Shown: one piece after another, positions 1-9,381 of the stretch
Numbering within the stretch: the first letter of the stretch is position 1
How the letters are laid out: every line of letters starts with the position of its first letter
Origin: Natronocalculus amylovorans
Lineage (GTDB): Archaea > Halobacteriota > Halobacteria > Halobacteriales > Haloferacaceae
Assembly (NCBI RefSeq): GCF_023638035.1
Contig: NZ_JAKRVX010000002.1
Coordinates: 620,001-684,000 of the forward strand
Reading direction: 5' to 3'
DNA: 64,000 bases
Position numbers and translations under genes: made by a program
The notes under the pieces: generated by a model
Seen by the model: only the letters and a program-made list of their open reading frames with translations
What the model was told of the DNA's origin: nothing
The model's database searches: none

Positions 1-2
1 GG

Positions 3-1556
3 ATCGAGTTTGCAGATGTGACCGCAGGTGGCTATCGTATTGAACGCGACCAGTTTGTTCGGAATCTCCTCACAACGCTTGGTGGAGAGAGGCGACCGGC
101 ACTGACCGATCGACCGGTAACCGAGACAGAGTTAACACGACTCCGATCGGCGCTTGAAAATGATCATCAACGGCCATCGTATCACCTTACCCCGCCTGCA
201 AATTGGATCAACGACCCGAATGGAATTATCCATTATAATGGAGAGTATCACGTCTTCTACCAGTACAATCCGGCAGGCCCATTTCATGGCACGATCCATT
301 GGGGGCATGCACGCAGTGAGGATCTCTGTACATGGACGGATGAGCCGGTTGCACTCAGCCCGGACCCAGATGGACCCGATCGGGATGGCTGCTGGTCGGG
401 CTGTGCAGTGATTGACACGGATGGGACGCCGACGATTATCTACACGGGTGGGCGCGGAAGCGAACAGCTGCCATGTTTGGCAACAGCGACGGATGAGACC
501 CTTAATTCATGGGAGAAAGATCCCGAGAATCCGATTATTTCGTCGGTGCCAACTGAGCCAGAGATCCTTGGGACTGCGGATTGGAGTGCAGAGTTCCGCG
601 ATCACAATGTCTGGCGAGAGGATGGCTGGTGGTATCACCTGATTGGCGCAGGGCTACAAGATGGCGGTGGTGTTGTACTCTTGTATCGTGGAGAGACGCT
701 TTCGGAATGGGAGTATGTCGGTCCACTGCTGAGCGGTGATTACGAGGTCCCACACACCGTCTGGGAATGTCCGGAGTACCTCGATCTCGGCGAGAAAGAC
801 CTGCTCCACATCTCGAACTATCGCGATGTTCGCTACGTTGTTGGTGAGATTGATCTCACAGCACCAGCGTTCACCGTTGAAAATGAAGGGCTGTTGGATT
901 ATGGATCGTTCTACGCACCACAATCAACCACCACGCCTGATGAACGGGTGTTGATGTGGGGCTGGATCAAAGAGAACCGGCCGGTCGAAGCACAGTGGAA
1001 TGCTGGCTGGTCCGGCGCGCTATCCATTCCACGAGAACTGTCGATCGGCTCGGATGGAGACCTTATTCAACGTCCAGCCAGAGAGATCGCAGACCTTCGA
1101 GAGGAGTTGCTCGTTGCGCGGACAGACACGCTCGAAGCGGGCGATCGACAGCAGTTACCGCTTACAGGAAACGCATATGAGATTGGCTTGACGCTCTCTC
1201 GATCGGACTCCGAGAGCGTGTTCGAACTCGGCTGTTTTGAGTCACCGGCCCTCTCAGAACAGACACGTATTCGGTGGCGTGATGACGACGTGGTTGTCGA
1301 TCGATCCAATGCAACACACGATCCAGCGCCGGAGACGGATGCGGTTCGGCTACCAGTTGACCAGAATGATGAACTCTCGCTTCGCATCTTTATTGATGGC
1401 TCAATTCTGACGGTTTTTGCGAACGATCGACAGTGTCTCACTACTCGTGTGTATCCAACCCGATCGGATGCAGATGGTGTCTCGGTTGCTGTGCGTGAGG
1501 GTACCATGTCGATCGAAGCGAGTGCGTGGACGCTTGCAAGCAGTTACGACAGATAG
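3..1556 (+). CDS. GH32 fructan/sucrose hydrolase (5' end outside window)
   Basis: Glycoside hydrolase family 32 enzyme (invertase/levanase type), predicted to hydrolyse beta-fructosides such as sucrose or levan. Numbering from the first possible start (GTG at base 18), the nucleophile motif NDPNG is at residues 65-69, WSGC near 126, an RD pair at 194-195 (RDH where many relatives have RDP) and the acid/base motif EC at 250-251. A beta-sandwich domain follows to residue 512. The frame is open to the window edge with no good start or ribosome site at 18, so the gene probably begins upstream and carries an extra N-terminal region. No signal peptide can be judged. It ends by overlapping the opposing GH68 gene by 13 bases. 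The family is certain; the substrate is not. Confidence 0.9.
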   Translation: MEFADVTAGGYRIERDQFVRNLLTTLGGERRPALTDRPVTETELTRLRSALENDHQRPSYHLTPPANWINDPNGIIHYNGEYHVFYQYNPAGPFHGTIHWGHARSEDLCTWTDEPVALSPDPDGPDRDGCWSGCAVIDTDGTPTIIYTGGRGSEQLPCLATATDETLNSWEKDPENPIISSVPTEPEILGTADWSAEFRDHNVWREDGWWYHLIGAGLQDGGGVVLLYRGETLSEWEYVGPLLSGDYEVPHTVWECPEYLDLGEKDLLHISNYRDVRYVVGEIDLTAPAFTVENEGLLDYGSFYAPQSTTTPDERVLMWGWIKENRPVEAQWNAGWSGALSIPRELSIGSDGDLIQRPAREIADLREELLVARTDTLEAGDRQQLPLTGNAYEIGLTLSRSDSESVFELGCFESPALSEQTRIRWRDDDVVVDRSNATHDPAPETDAVRLPVDQNDELSLRIFIDGSILTVFANDRQCLTTRVYPTRSDADGVSVAVREGTMSIEASAWTLASSYDR

Positions 1557-2857
1557 CCGTCACGGCGATCGCGGTCACGTCCACTAAACGGAGATTCCGG
1601 AAGCGGTTCGGTTGGCAGCGGCAGATGGCCGTGTGCTAAGACGCCAGTGATTTTGGTGGCGTATTCATCGACGGCGAGTCGAATGGTTGGCGCTGGGGCG
1701 CCACCGAAGCGTCGCATCTGCTCGGATTCGGAGAGGAGCGCAACGTCATCGAGGCTCGGCCGATCAAAATCGAAGTAGTTGAAAAATGAGTTCACAAGCA
1801 GCTCATCGCCGTGATCGTACACCAACCACGAGTACGACTGGAACGGCGCATTCTCGGGATTGGTTAGCACAAGCCCACTCTCATTGAGCGGCTCATACGG
1901 GCCGAAAAGCGAGTCGGACGCAAAGCCATAGAGCGCGTCGTATCCCGCTATTCCAGGTGCGAATGTGTGCATATGGCTGGAGATGAATAGGTAGTACGTA
2001 CCGTCTTTAACGACGATGTGTGGCCGCTCCAGTTCTTGGTTCACACACACAGCATCAAGGAGTGGGTCATGGAGTTCAAACTCGGTTGGGTCACCGCTTG
2101 GTGAGTGTGCAATGCCGACACTGCCGTTGAATTGCTGTGCCTCTGTGTCATCATCACAGTGTGGTGACCCTTCTGGAACCGGTGTATTCGCTTCAAAAAG
2201 GAGGTACGTCTCGCCCGCATCTTCGAAGAACCACGGATCGCGGAAGGTGTAGATCATCCCACGGGATTGGGCTTGCGTTTCATAACGATCGCCGTCCGGC
2301 TCAAGCATGATTGTGTGTGTCCACGGACCGGTGATCTCCAAGCGCTCATCACTTGTGTCGATCGTTCCGCCATAGCCGACGGCCAGTCGTTGGGTGTATG
2401 TGAGCTCATCCTCTCCGCGCTCGCCGGACGCGGTGTAGTACGCATACACGGTGCCGTTGTCATACAGTGCTGAGCCAGCCCACTGTCGTGAGCCAAACGG
2501 CTGTTCACCCTCGATCGAACCGCTTGCATCCGCAAATATCTCGCCACCGGTTTCCCAGTTGCGCCCGTCACTAGAGTAGAAATATCGGATGGTGGCGACG
2601 TCATGACGTTTCCCCGGAAGGAGATCAGATGACGATGTGAGCGCGAGAATCACCCGGTAGCCGTCGATCTCTGCGATCGAGCCGTCTCGAGTACGGAGAA
2701 ACCACGTATCCCAGAGGTGAAGATCAGGGTCGATCGATTCTTCAGGTGGATAAATAATCGGAGACACAGTGTTGTCGCTCCGTGACAGTCCGTCTGTAGC
2801 TGCCCGTGTCCATGCCGATGGGCGTGTTACGGTTTGCCCGGGTGGAGTCTCTGTCAT
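1544..2857 (-). CDS. GH68 levansucrase/inulosucrase-family fructosyltransferase
   Basis: Glycoside hydrolase family 68, which splits sucrose and transfers fructose to a growing fructan or to water. The early WTRA segment (16-19) matches the family start. The nucleophile is D50 in LWDTW, RQWAGSA is at 124-130, the transition-state stabiliser is the RDP at 206-208, and the acid/base is E277 in ELERPH. Length, 437 residues, is normal. No secretory or Tat signal is visible, although bacterial relatives are usually exported; action would be cytoplasmic unless export is non-classical. It converges on and overlaps the GH32 gene, suggesting a fructan synthesis and degradation locus. Polymer versus oligosaccharide product cannot be told from sequence. 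Confidence 0.9.
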   Translation of the reverse strand: MTETPPGQTVTRPSAWTRAATDGLSRSDNTVSPIIYPPEESIDPDLHLWDTWFLRTRDGSIAEIDGYRVILALTSSSDLLPGKRHDVATIRYFYSSDGRNWETGGEIFADASGSIEGEQPFGSRQWAGSALYDNGTVYAYYTASGERGEDELTYTQRLAVGYGGTIDTSDERLEITGPWTHTIMLEPDGDRYETQAQSRGMIYTFRDPWFFEDAGETYLLFEANTPVPEGSPHCDDDTEAQQFNGSVGIAHSPSGDPTEFELHDPLLDAVCVNQELERPHIVVKDGTYYLFISSHMHTFAPGIAGYDALYGFASDSLFGPYEPLNESGLVLTNPENAPFQSYSWLVYDHGDELLVNSFFNYFDFDRPSLDDVALLSESEQMRRFGGAPAPTIRLAVDEYATKITGVLAHGHLPLPTEPLPESPFSGRDRDRRDGYLS

Positions 2858-2985
2858 GAAAGACAGTCACGAGCGGACGAACTTAGCTGTCTCCTTTATA
2901 CTCGAAGTTGAGTAACAATTTTGATGGTTTGGTGGATCGGGTGCACATCCGAACCAATTTGTGGCATGGTGTCGAAAGAAGGACA

Positions 2986-3894
2986 ATGACCAAGCGACAC
3001 GTGTCACTCCCCGATAGCGCTGAGTCGGGAGTCCGGGGCTTTATTGAATCGGTCGACGAACGGCTCTCCTCGGATGAAGACACTTGTGAGGTTGTCAAAG
3101 ACGTCTTGATTGACTTATTTGGCGATCGTGACGCGTACGAACGGTGGGAGGCCGGAGAAGACGTTTCGCCAGCGACGCAGGTTCGGCTCCAAGGCTACGA
3201 TCCGTGTAACGCAACGTTGGAATCGGAGTACTACGCCGAAAAAGATGAAGAGAAATTCACCCGATCGAAGCACCTTCAGTGGCTCTGGCGGCAGTTTGAC
3301 GCCACCCCCATGGCAGACAACGTCGAGTTTGCGCTCCGGTTCCGACAGATGCTTGCCAATCATCTGTTTGCGTCCTGTGGTGAGAACTGCCGATTTTTCA
3401 AGGGTGTGACCTTCACCTACGGACACAACATTACGATCGGTGACAATGTGGTTGTCCATGACGAGGTGCATCTCGACGATCGAGGGACGCTGACGATTGG
3501 CGATCGGGTCTCAATTTCGGATGGCGCACATATCTACAGCCACGACCACGATGTTGTTGATCAAACTGCAGTGCGGAACTTCCGCACAACGATCGAAGAT
3601 GATGCACGTGTGACGTTCGATTCAATGATTCGGGCCGGCTGTGTGGTTGGTGAAAACTCAATTGTTGGCGCACGAGCAGCCGTTCAGGGTGACGTTCCAG
3701 CGCACCACATTGTGGTGGGGATGCCTGCACAGAGTGTGAAAGTGAAGCCGGGATGGGAGGATGTTGCAGAGCCGATCGGCGATGGCAAACTCACCAACCG
3801 ACAGCACGAGCGAGAGATCGAATATGAGATCCCGGAGGATCTTGACGTATTTGATGAGTTCCAGCGTGACCTACAGCCACCAACGTCCAAGTAA
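2986..3894 (+). CDS. Hexapeptide-repeat (left-handed beta-helix) acyltransferase
   Basis: O-acetyltransferase-like protein of the NodL/maltose acetyltransferase group, using acetyl-CoA on an unknown sugar or small molecule. The first ~110 residues are helical and acidic; from about residue 120 hexapeptide repeats build a beta-helix (ITIGDN, LTIGDR, VSISDG and similar), with HDHD near 187 as the likely catalytic region, ending in the typical VVGMPA segment. The ATG at 2986 is preferred, with GGA just upstream, over a TTG 26 codons earlier. It is transcribed away from the GH68 gene across a short divergent region. No partner gene reveals its substrate. Confidence 0.8.
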   Translation: MTKRHVSLPDSAESGVRGFIESVDERLSSDEDTCEVVKDVLIDLFGDRDAYERWEAGEDVSPATQVRLQGYDPCNATLESEYYAEKDEEKFTRSKHLQWLWRQFDATPMADNVEFALRFRQMLANHLFASCGENCRFFKGVTFTYGHNITIGDNVVVHDEVHLDDRGTLTIGDRVSISDGAHIYSHDHDVVDQTAVRNFRTTIEDDARVTFDSMIRAGCVVGENSIVGARAAVQGDVPAHHIVVGMPAQSVKVKPGWEDVAEPIGDGKLTNRQHEREIEYEIPEDLDVFDEFQRDLQPPTSK

Positions 3895-3956
3895 CATACA
3901 AAACGTCGAGAGTCGATCGACACGCTGAAAATACTTCAGTACGAGACCGCTTGTAG

Positions 3957-4568
3957 ATGCCAGAGACAGACGCAACTGAGAAAATCGACAGCAACCTCTT
4001 TATTACCGTTTCCGGGCCACCAGGCTGTGGTGCGACCACAGTCTGCTCACAGCTTGCAGATGCACTTGGCTGCCCATACGTTTCCGGTGGGGATATCTTC
4101 CGCGAGCTCGCAGAGGATCGCAGACTCACGCTCAATCAGCTCACGGCGGAGGCAGAAACCTCCGGCGAGATCGATCGGGCGCTGGATGAACGGCTCCAGA
4201 TGATAGCCGAAAAGTGGGGAATGTCGAGCAAACCATTTATTCTCGAATCGCGGCTCGCTGGCTGGTTAGCGGGCGATCGTGCCGATCTTCGAATCTGGCT
4301 GGATGCCCCAGAGGAGGTTCGAGTCGGACGAATTGAAGACCGAATTGAGACAGAAGCGGAGATGCGTGTTCGTGAGGTCAGCGAAGCGGGTCGCTATGAA
4401 AAATACTACAATATCAACATTGGCGATCGAGAGTTCTACGATCTGCATCTAAACACCGCTCGTTGGAGCAAACAGGGCGTGTTTACGATTATCCGTGCCG
4501 CGATCGAATCATACGACCCAACGGATGATGAAGGCGCGTTTGAGACGCCGATCGTCGAGACACAGTAG
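3957..4568 (+). CDS. cmk: (d)CMP kinase, archaeal cytidylate kinase
   Basis: Phosphorylates CMP/dCMP with ATP in pyrimidine nucleotide supply. The P-loop GPPGCGATT lies near residues 19-27, SGGDIFR near 41-47 forms the nucleotide-binding edge, ESRLAGW near 95-101 is the typical archaeal monophosphate-binding helix, and an Arg-rich lid with the DREFYDL segment follows. At 203 residues it is slightly longer than common archaeal homologues because of short N- and C-terminal extensions. In haloarchaea cmk often sits in ribosomal-protein neighbourhoods; here it instead precedes an Nmad3-like gene by 38 bases, in the same direction, so the two could share a transcript. Confidence 0.9.
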   Translation: MPETDATEKIDSNLFITVSGPPGCGATTVCSQLADALGCPYVSGGDIFRELAEDRRLTLNQLTAEAETSGEIDRALDERLQMIAEKWGMSSKPFILESRLAGWLAGDRADLRIWLDAPEEVRVGRIEDRIETEAEMRVREVSEAGRYEKYYNINIGDREFYDLHLNTARWSKQGVFTIIRAAIESYDPTDDEGAFETPIVETQ

Positions 4569-4606
4569 GTCGTACATCTTTTTGACTGGGCGGTCGAACA
4601 CCGGGT

Positions 4607-5362
4607 ATGGCCCGAAGCCTCGCAATCAACGTCGCCGCAAATACCAACATCCCTGGCTTTCGTGGCCCGATCTATCCGGATGGATCGTTTGTTTATCTGC
4701 CGATCCCTGAACGAGAGCCGATCGCAGAGTTAGTGTCTGTCCCAACATATGGGGAGCTTATCGATCACCTTGATCCGCTTCCGTTTGCCGTATCTGCGGA
4801 GGTTCGTGAACAACACGTCCATCTTGATCCGGAGTTTGCAGGCTACCCGTTCTGTGAGACCTACACCTACGGCGACGAACATGGGGTAAAAGCAGGGCCA
4901 ATTTCGGAGTTGGAGCCCGGCGACTGGTTATATTTTTATGCAACGCTCACACGACACGAGCCACCAGCGTCAGTGTCGATCGGGACACCACAGCCGTGGG
5001 TCACCGAAGAGTGGGGAACATACATTATCGGTGCCTTTCACATCGAATCGATCCTCTCGGATCCGCTCAACGATCCGGTGCTTGAGACGACGTCGCATCC
5101 GTATCTGAACAATGCACACCTGAAACGCGATCCGATCGACCCAGAGGTGTTAGTCCTCGGAACCGAGCAGTCAGCGCTGTTCGATCGGGCAATCCCGCTC
5201 AGTAGCCCGGATGCTGGTGCGACCGCAAACAAGATCGTGACAGATCTGTCAAATGATTCCGGAAAGGGTCCATGGTGGCGACGACGGCTGTGGTTTGATC
5301 CAGACGCAAGCGAAACGTTGCGATCGATCGTCGAGAATCGGTCGGTTGAACCGTGGCTCTGA
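4607..5362 (+). CDS. Nmad3-like putative nucleotide-modification protein
   Basis: A 251-residue protein resembling the nucleotide modification associated domain 3 family. The N-terminal stretch with GPIYPDG near residues 20-26 followed by YLPIPE at 30-35 and TYGEL near 46-50 matches the family signature; further in are a conserved HLDPEF motif (72-77), GPISELEPGDWLYFYATL and an YIIGAFHIE strand. Nmad families were defined by association with predicted base-modification systems; biochemical function is unknown. It follows cmk by 38 bases. No DNA glycosyltransferase, TET/JBP oxygenase or methylase is in the window, so a role in DNA modification is only suggested by family and neighbour. Family call moderate; function open. 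Confidence 0.6.
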   Translation: MARSLAINVAANTNIPGFRGPIYPDGSFVYLPIPEREPIAELVSVPTYGELIDHLDPLPFAVSAEVREQHVHLDPEFAGYPFCETYTYGDEHGVKAGPISELEPGDWLYFYATLTRHEPPASVSIGTPQPWVTEEWGTYIIGAFHIESILSDPLNDPVLETTSHPYLNNAHLKRDPIDPEVLVLGTEQSALFDRAIPLSSPDAGATANKIVTDLSNDSGKGPWWRRRLWFDPDASETLRSIVENRSVEPWL

Positions 5363-5435
5363 GCGCGATTGTGTGAAGTCACTTTTATTTAGTTGCTCGG
5401 CTACTGACCGATAACGATCGATCTCTATCATTACT

Positions 5436-5795
5436 ATGACCAAACGGGTACTCATTGTCGACGATTCAGCACTGCAACGAAGCATTATCAAAGAGGTTCT
5501 CAAAGACGAGTTTGAGATTGTTGGCGAAGCCGAAAATGGCAAAGAGGCCGTGAAAAAATATCTCCAAACAAAGCCGGATCTTATTACGATGGATATCATG
5601 ATGCCGGAACTTAACGGGATTGAGGCAACAGCAAAAATCAAAGAGCAGTCCCCAGAGACGGTGATTGTGATGTGTACGAGTGTCGGCCAAGACGAAAAGA
5701 TGCGTGAGGCAGTGACGGCTGGTGCAGATGGGTATGTACTGAAACCACTGGACGAGGAGGAACTGTTTGAAACCGTCACAAACGCCGTCTCATAA
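5436..5795 (+). CDS. cheY: CheY-like single-domain response regulator
   Basis: A 119-residue receiver domain with no output domain. The acidic pocket is D9-D10, the phospho-acceptor D53 (ITMDIMMPE), the switch residue T81 (CTS), and the conserved Lys K103 in LKP. Archaeal CheY proteins link chemotaxis kinases to the archaellum motor through CheF adaptors, but no che or arl genes occur here, so it may serve another kinase. A small membrane protein begins 3 bases after the stop and probably forms an operon with it. Receiver family certain; chemotaxis role inferred from similarity only. Confidence 0.85.
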   Translation: MTKRVLIVDDSALQRSIIKEVLKDEFEIVGEAENGKEAVKKYLQTKPDLITMDIMMPELNGIEATAKIKEQSPETVIVMCTSVGQDEKMREAVTAGADGYVLKPLDEEELFETVTNAVS

Positions 5796-5798
5796 CCA

Positions 5799-6026
5799 AT
5801 GAGTCGAAACCGGAGCGATCGGTACCGAACGGTTGGCCGGATGCTGCTTTTGAGTTCACTTGCGATCGCGGCGGTCGCACTGTACTATTGGGCGATCTAC
5901 TGGACTGGAGAGAGAACAGTGGATGAGCTCACACAGGCGTACCTCTACACGTTCTTTGTCGGGGTGATTGTCGCAATTGGTGTTGGGAGTATTCGACTTG
6001 CTAATAAGGGCAGCCAGGATAAATGA
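5799..6026 (+). CDS. Small two-helix membrane protein
   Basis: A 75-residue protein with a basic N-terminus (RNRSDRYR) and two predicted membrane helices at about 15-35 and 48-66, joined by an acidic extracellular loop, ending in KGSQDK. It starts 3 bases after the cheY stop codon, so translation is likely coupled. I recognise no family. Conservation of the CheY/membrane-protein pair in other genomes would be the way to assign a function. Confidence 0.65.
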   Translation: MSRNRSDRYRTVGRMLLLSSLAIAAVALYYWAIYWTGERTVDELTQAYLYTFFVGVIVAIGVGSIRLANKGSQDK

Positions 6027-6115
6027 ACGGAAGTTATTGAGAGAGATTGTGGATAATCGTCCACAAATATCGCCAAGGGAATGGGTATTAGTCCTCTGGT
6101 GGCAAACAAGAATGT

Positions 6116-6949
6116 ATGAGTGCTGATAGCGTTTTGCTGAGCGATGACACACCGTTTGATCTCCGACTGTCCGAATCCGAATTAGAAAAGACTCGAACAC
6201 ATCTTGTTACGTTTATTCAACAGATCGTTTCAGATGCCGAAGCAGACGGCGCAACGCTCGGCATTTCTGGCGGTATTGATTCAACAACAACCGCACATCT
6301 CGCAGTTGAGGCGCTTGGGAAAGACGGCCTGCACGGTCTAGTAATGCCAAGCGAAGTAAACAACCCAGATGTAATGAGCGATGCAGAACGGGTTGCAGAG
6401 TCGCTCGGCATCGAGTATGATGTGATCGAGATTCAACCGATCGCAGAGCAGTTTTTTGACGCATACCCGGACGCTGCAGCGTCGCAGATGGCGGCTGGAA
6501 ACGTCTATGTCCGAACCCGTGCGGTGTTGAACTATTTTGTTGCAAATCACGAAAATCGGATTGTGCTTGGGACCGGAAACCGATCGGAGGCAATGACAGG
6601 GTACTTCACAAAGTATGGCGATCAGGCTGTGGACTGTAATCCGATCGGCGGACTATACAAACAGCAAGTGAGACAGCTGGCAGCCCATATTGGGGTCCCA
6701 CATGACCTTGTGATGCAGACACCGACCGCAGGCATGTGGGTTGATCAGACCGATGAGGAGGAGATGGGGCTGGATTACGATACGCTTGATGCGATTTTGG
6801 CGCTCCATATTGATGGACCCCTCTCAACGCATGCAACAATTAAGGCACTGAATGTTACTGCCGAGCAGGTCGAACGCGTTGAGTCGCTTGTTGCCGCAAG
6901 CGAACACAAACGATCGATGCCGCCAGCACCCGAACCGCTCAGTTTGTAA
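6116..6949 (+). CDS. nadE: NH3-dependent NAD+ synthetase
   Basis: Converts nicotinic acid adenine dinucleotide, ATP and ammonia to NAD+, the last step of NAD biosynthesis. The ATP pyrophosphatase P-loop SGGIDS is near residues 46-51, GTGNRSE near 144-150, YFTKYGD near 156-162, and PTAGMWVDQTDEEEMGLDY near 204-222 is the conserved adenylate/Mg site. No glutaminase domain is present, so it uses ammonia directly. Length 277 fits the archaeal form. Start ATG at 6116; another ATG lies 4 bases upstream out of frame. Transcribed alone, convergent with the crotonase gene. Confidence 0.95.
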   Translation: MSADSVLLSDDTPFDLRLSESELEKTRTHLVTFIQQIVSDAEADGATLGISGGIDSTTTAHLAVEALGKDGLHGLVMPSEVNNPDVMSDAERVAESLGIEYDVIEIQPIAEQFFDAYPDAAASQMAAGNVYVRTRAVLNYFVANHENRIVLGTGNRSEAMTGYFTKYGDQAVDCNPIGGLYKQQVRQLAAHIGVPHDLVMQTPTAGMWVDQTDEEEMGLDYDTLDAILALHIDGPLSTHATIKALNVTAEQVERVESLVAASEHKRSMPPAPEPLSL

Positions 6950-6972
6950 CGGAAATAGAGAGACAGAGGGGC

Positions 6973-7665
6973 TTACGATCGATCGGCTGCAATCTCCGGT
7001 GCATATTTGTTGACAAGCTGTTCGAATGCTGCTGCTTCTGCGTTCGCTTGTGTTGCTGTTGGCCCGTGATCTCGAAGCCGCGTTTTGAGTACCGAAAGCG
7101 CATCTGATTTGTTTTCGGCGATCGATGCGGCGACGGTCTCTGGCGTGTCAGTGAGACGTGAGACAAGCCCAATACGAAGTGCTTCATCGGCGTCGATCGT
7201 CCGACCAGAGAGCGCAAAATCAAGCGCATCACCCTCACCGAGAATCCGTGGCAGTCGGACTGTGCCACCCCATGCACCGAACAGGCCGAATTTGACACCC
7301 GGCTCAGCAAAGGTTGCGGTTGGTGTCCCGATTCGAATATCACAAGCAAGTGCCAGCTCGACACCGCCACCACGTGCAGGCCCGTCAATACCCGCGATAA
7401 CAACGGACTCCGCCTGCTCAATTGTGTTCGCGACTCGTTGTCCATGCTCAGCGAAGGCGTGTGGATCTGTTAGTTTTGAGACGACGTCAAGATCTGCACC
7501 TGCACAAAACGCAGAGCCAGCACCACGGAGATAGATTACTGGCTCCTGTGCATCGTCAATTGCGGCTTTCAGTTGGGTAAGTCCGGCTGGTGTGAGCGCG
7601 TTTCGGCGGTCGGGTCGATCGATCGTCACAATTCGATAGCCATCTGCCCGTTGTGAGCGAATCAT
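6973..7665 (-). CDS. Crotonase-fold enoyl-CoA hydratase/isomerase family protein
   Basis: A 230-residue crotonase superfamily protein acting on acyl-CoA thioesters. Oxyanion-hole segments are FCAGADLD and RGGGVELALACDI. The first catalytic Glu of classical hydratases is kept (GGGVE), but the second position, in FAEPGVKFG, is Gly, so isomerase, hydrolase or another crotonase reaction is more likely than standard hydration. The open frame extends 41 codons further upstream, but that part reads poorly and would overlap the divergent gene at 7725; the ATG at 7665 starts the recognisable fold. The protein is somewhat shorter than the usual 255-260 residues, lacking part of the C-terminal helices. 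Confidence 0.8.
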   Translation of the reverse strand: MIRSQRADGYRIVTIDRPDRRNALTPAGLTQLKAAIDDAQEPVIYLRGAGSAFCAGADLDVVSKLTDPHAFAEHGQRVANTIEQAESVVIAGIDGPARGGGVELALACDIRIGTPTATFAEPGVKFGLFGAWGGTVRLPRILGEGDALDFALSGRTIDADEALRIGLVSRLTDTPETVAASIAENKSDALSVLKTRLRDHGPTATQANAEAAAFEQLVNKYAPEIAADRS

Positions 7666-7724
7666 ACACGAGAGAAGCAGGCGTTTGCAAAGGTCTTTGG
7701 CGTTGCCGATCAAATCTGTAGGTA

Positions 7725-8390
7725 ATGGACGACGCTGTTCGAACACGGGCCGCAGCACAGGAGGCGCTCTCCGACATTGAGCCTCCACGGCTGCAGTCAG
7801 TGCTCGAAAACCGCCTTACTGATGCGTCGATGACACCGGGTGCGTTGACGCTTGCAAGTGCTCGTGCGGCGGCACCGACGACCACTGTTGAGGGGTTGTC
7901 GGAACGTGCTGCCGGCGTACAACTCATCTACGAGGGGCTTCGCCTCACACGAACGCTTGCCCATGAGGAGCCATGGAATCCTGATGGAACTGATGAAGAG
8001 AATCTTGACGCAGACCTCGCGATCTTAGCCGCAGACGTGCTCGTTTCTCGTGGGTTCTATCTGTTGGCTCGCACTGAAGCTGCTTCGATGGCTGTTGAGA
8101 CGGTCCGATCGTTCGGTCGCGATCAGACGCTTCGATCGGAGCCAAATGCCGATGTGAACGCGCTTGACGGGAATCTCGAAGTTGATGTGTTCCGACTGGC
8201 TGCCTATGCCGGCGCCACAGCGGTTGGGGGAGAGCCACCCGAGGAGTTACTCTCGTTCGTTTCGGAGTTAGCCCGCGGCTATGATGGTGTGTCGCTCCCG
8301 CCTGCCGCAGAGACGATCGACACCGAAACAAGTGACGAGCTTGCACTCCTGTCCTCGAATGGTGTTGCTCGATCGCCTGCCGATAGTTAA
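7725..8390 (+). CDS. Haloarchaeal helical protein (DUF7114-like)
   Basis: A 221-residue, acidic, almost wholly helical soluble protein. The segment from about 65 to 145 (VQLIYEGLRLTRTL, DLAILAADVLVSRGFYLLARTEA) has the character of the small subunit of heptaprenyl diphosphate synthases and of the haloarchaeal DUF7114 family, suggesting a role linked to prenyl diphosphate synthesis, but no Asp-rich catalytic motif is present. Divergent from the crotonase gene with 59 bases between starts, and followed by tRNA-Thr. Family assignment is from memory and moderate; function unknown. Confidence 0.6.
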   Translation: MDDAVRTRAAAQEALSDIEPPRLQSVLENRLTDASMTPGALTLASARAAAPTTTVEGLSERAAGVQLIYEGLRLTRTLAHEEPWNPDGTDEENLDADLAILAADVLVSRGFYLLARTEAASMAVETVRSFGRDQTLRSEPNADVNALDGNLEVDVFRLAAYAGATAVGGEPPEELLSFVSELARGYDGVSLPPAAETIDTETSDELALLSSNGVARSPADS

Positions 8391-8504
8391 TTCGGAGGTG
8401 GTGCTCTGTGGTATCGATCGTGCGAGCAGCTGGCATGCAAATCGATCGATGGCGTCGGGAAATCGAAACCCATAAAGACACAAGCGCCAAACGGAAAGTT
8501 GCCT

Positions 8505-8576
8505 GCCTGGGTAGCTTAGCGGTAAAGCGCGTCCTTGGTAAGGACGAGAGCCCGGGTTCAAATCCCGGCCTAGGCT
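8505..8576 (+). tRNA. tRNA-Thr (anticodon GGU)
   Basis: Seventy-two bases fold as a standard cloverleaf. The acceptor stem GCCTGGG pairs with CCTAGGC (one G-U), the anticodon stem CGTCC/GGACG encloses loop TTGGTAA giving GGU, and the T arm is CCGGG-TTCAAAT-CCCGG. The discriminator is U, usual for archaeal tRNA-Thr. No CCA is encoded and there is no intron. A CATAAAG element about 34 bases upstream may be the TATA box, and a run of T follows the gene. The accessory stretch to 12.3 kb begins just beyond. Confidence 0.97.
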
Positions 8577-8837
8577 TCATTATTTTTGGGTGTTGTCTAA
8601 CGTTGATCGGCAGTACTGGACGTATTCTGGTATGTATACGATGGTAAGATGGGTACGTTGCAGAAGCCAGAAAACTCACGACGGAACTGAGACCCTCAGA
8701 TAGTGATCGGTTTGGAAAATTGTGCTGAAAACAGATCGTGTAGTCAGCATACTGGCGACATTATGTTTGAGATCGTGTACGACTGAGAGCGAACATGGGG
8801 CAGATAATTAAGTCCAGATATGTGTATCATTTTATAA
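8577..8837 (+). other. Intergenic stretch after tRNA-Thr
   Basis: About 260 bases without a convincing gene. A T-rich run immediately after the tRNA can terminate it. Close to the next gene, the TTTATAA just before its ATG looks TATA-like but is too close to act as a normal TATA box for a leaderless start there. I see no copy of the tRNA 3' end here. Confidence 0.4.
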
Positions 8838-9191
8838 ATGTATCTTACAACGCTGCTGTTGTGTGGGGTTCTTACTGCATTCCTTTTTTCTGCCGTTATA
8901 TATTTTGACGCGGCAAGACGCGAAGTTCCAGCCGCTACTCGTCTCTTTGGGATCGTATTTGTTGCGGTCACTAGTCTCGGAGCGTTTCTTATGCCGTATC
9001 TGTTCACGGCCGAACTTTCGTATCTCTATTTTCAGATCATCAAAGAGACTGCCATTACTGTTCATCCACGCGAGTTCATGATTGTCAGCATTACTGCTGG
9101 AGTCATCCTTAGCGCGTTGGCAGCACTCATATACGTAACTTCGAGCCGAGTCTGGTACGCAGGTATGCAAACTGATGTAGAAACGCAGTGA
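8838..9191 (+). CDS. Hypothetical three-helix membrane protein
   Basis: A 117-residue protein with three predicted membrane helices at about 3-23, 36-56 and 80-102. Cytoplasmic and extracellular loops are short; no motif or family is recognised. It contains no CGATCG site in 354 bases, whereas core genes here carry roughly one per 130-160 bases, consistent with later arrival. First gene after tRNA-Thr, standing alone. Confidence 0.55.
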   Translation: MYLTTLLLCGVLTAFLFSAVIYFDAARREVPAATRLFGIVFVAVTSLGAFLMPYLFTAELSYLYFQIIKETAITVHPREFMIVSITAGVILSALAALIYVTSSRVWYAGMQTDVETQ

Positions 9192-9381
9192 TATCACACC
9201 CGTTGTGATATGGCCCGATCGGACACAACCCACAAAGACGTTTCAAAACACTCCTACCACTCTTGTACGCAAGGGTGTTGCCGGGTGCTGCTGCTCAGGA
9301 AGCCACCGCCACCAAATCAGTACGGTGACGATCGATCGCGGCGAGCGTGTTTAGCGTGCGTTTCTGTCGGTGATCACACCG

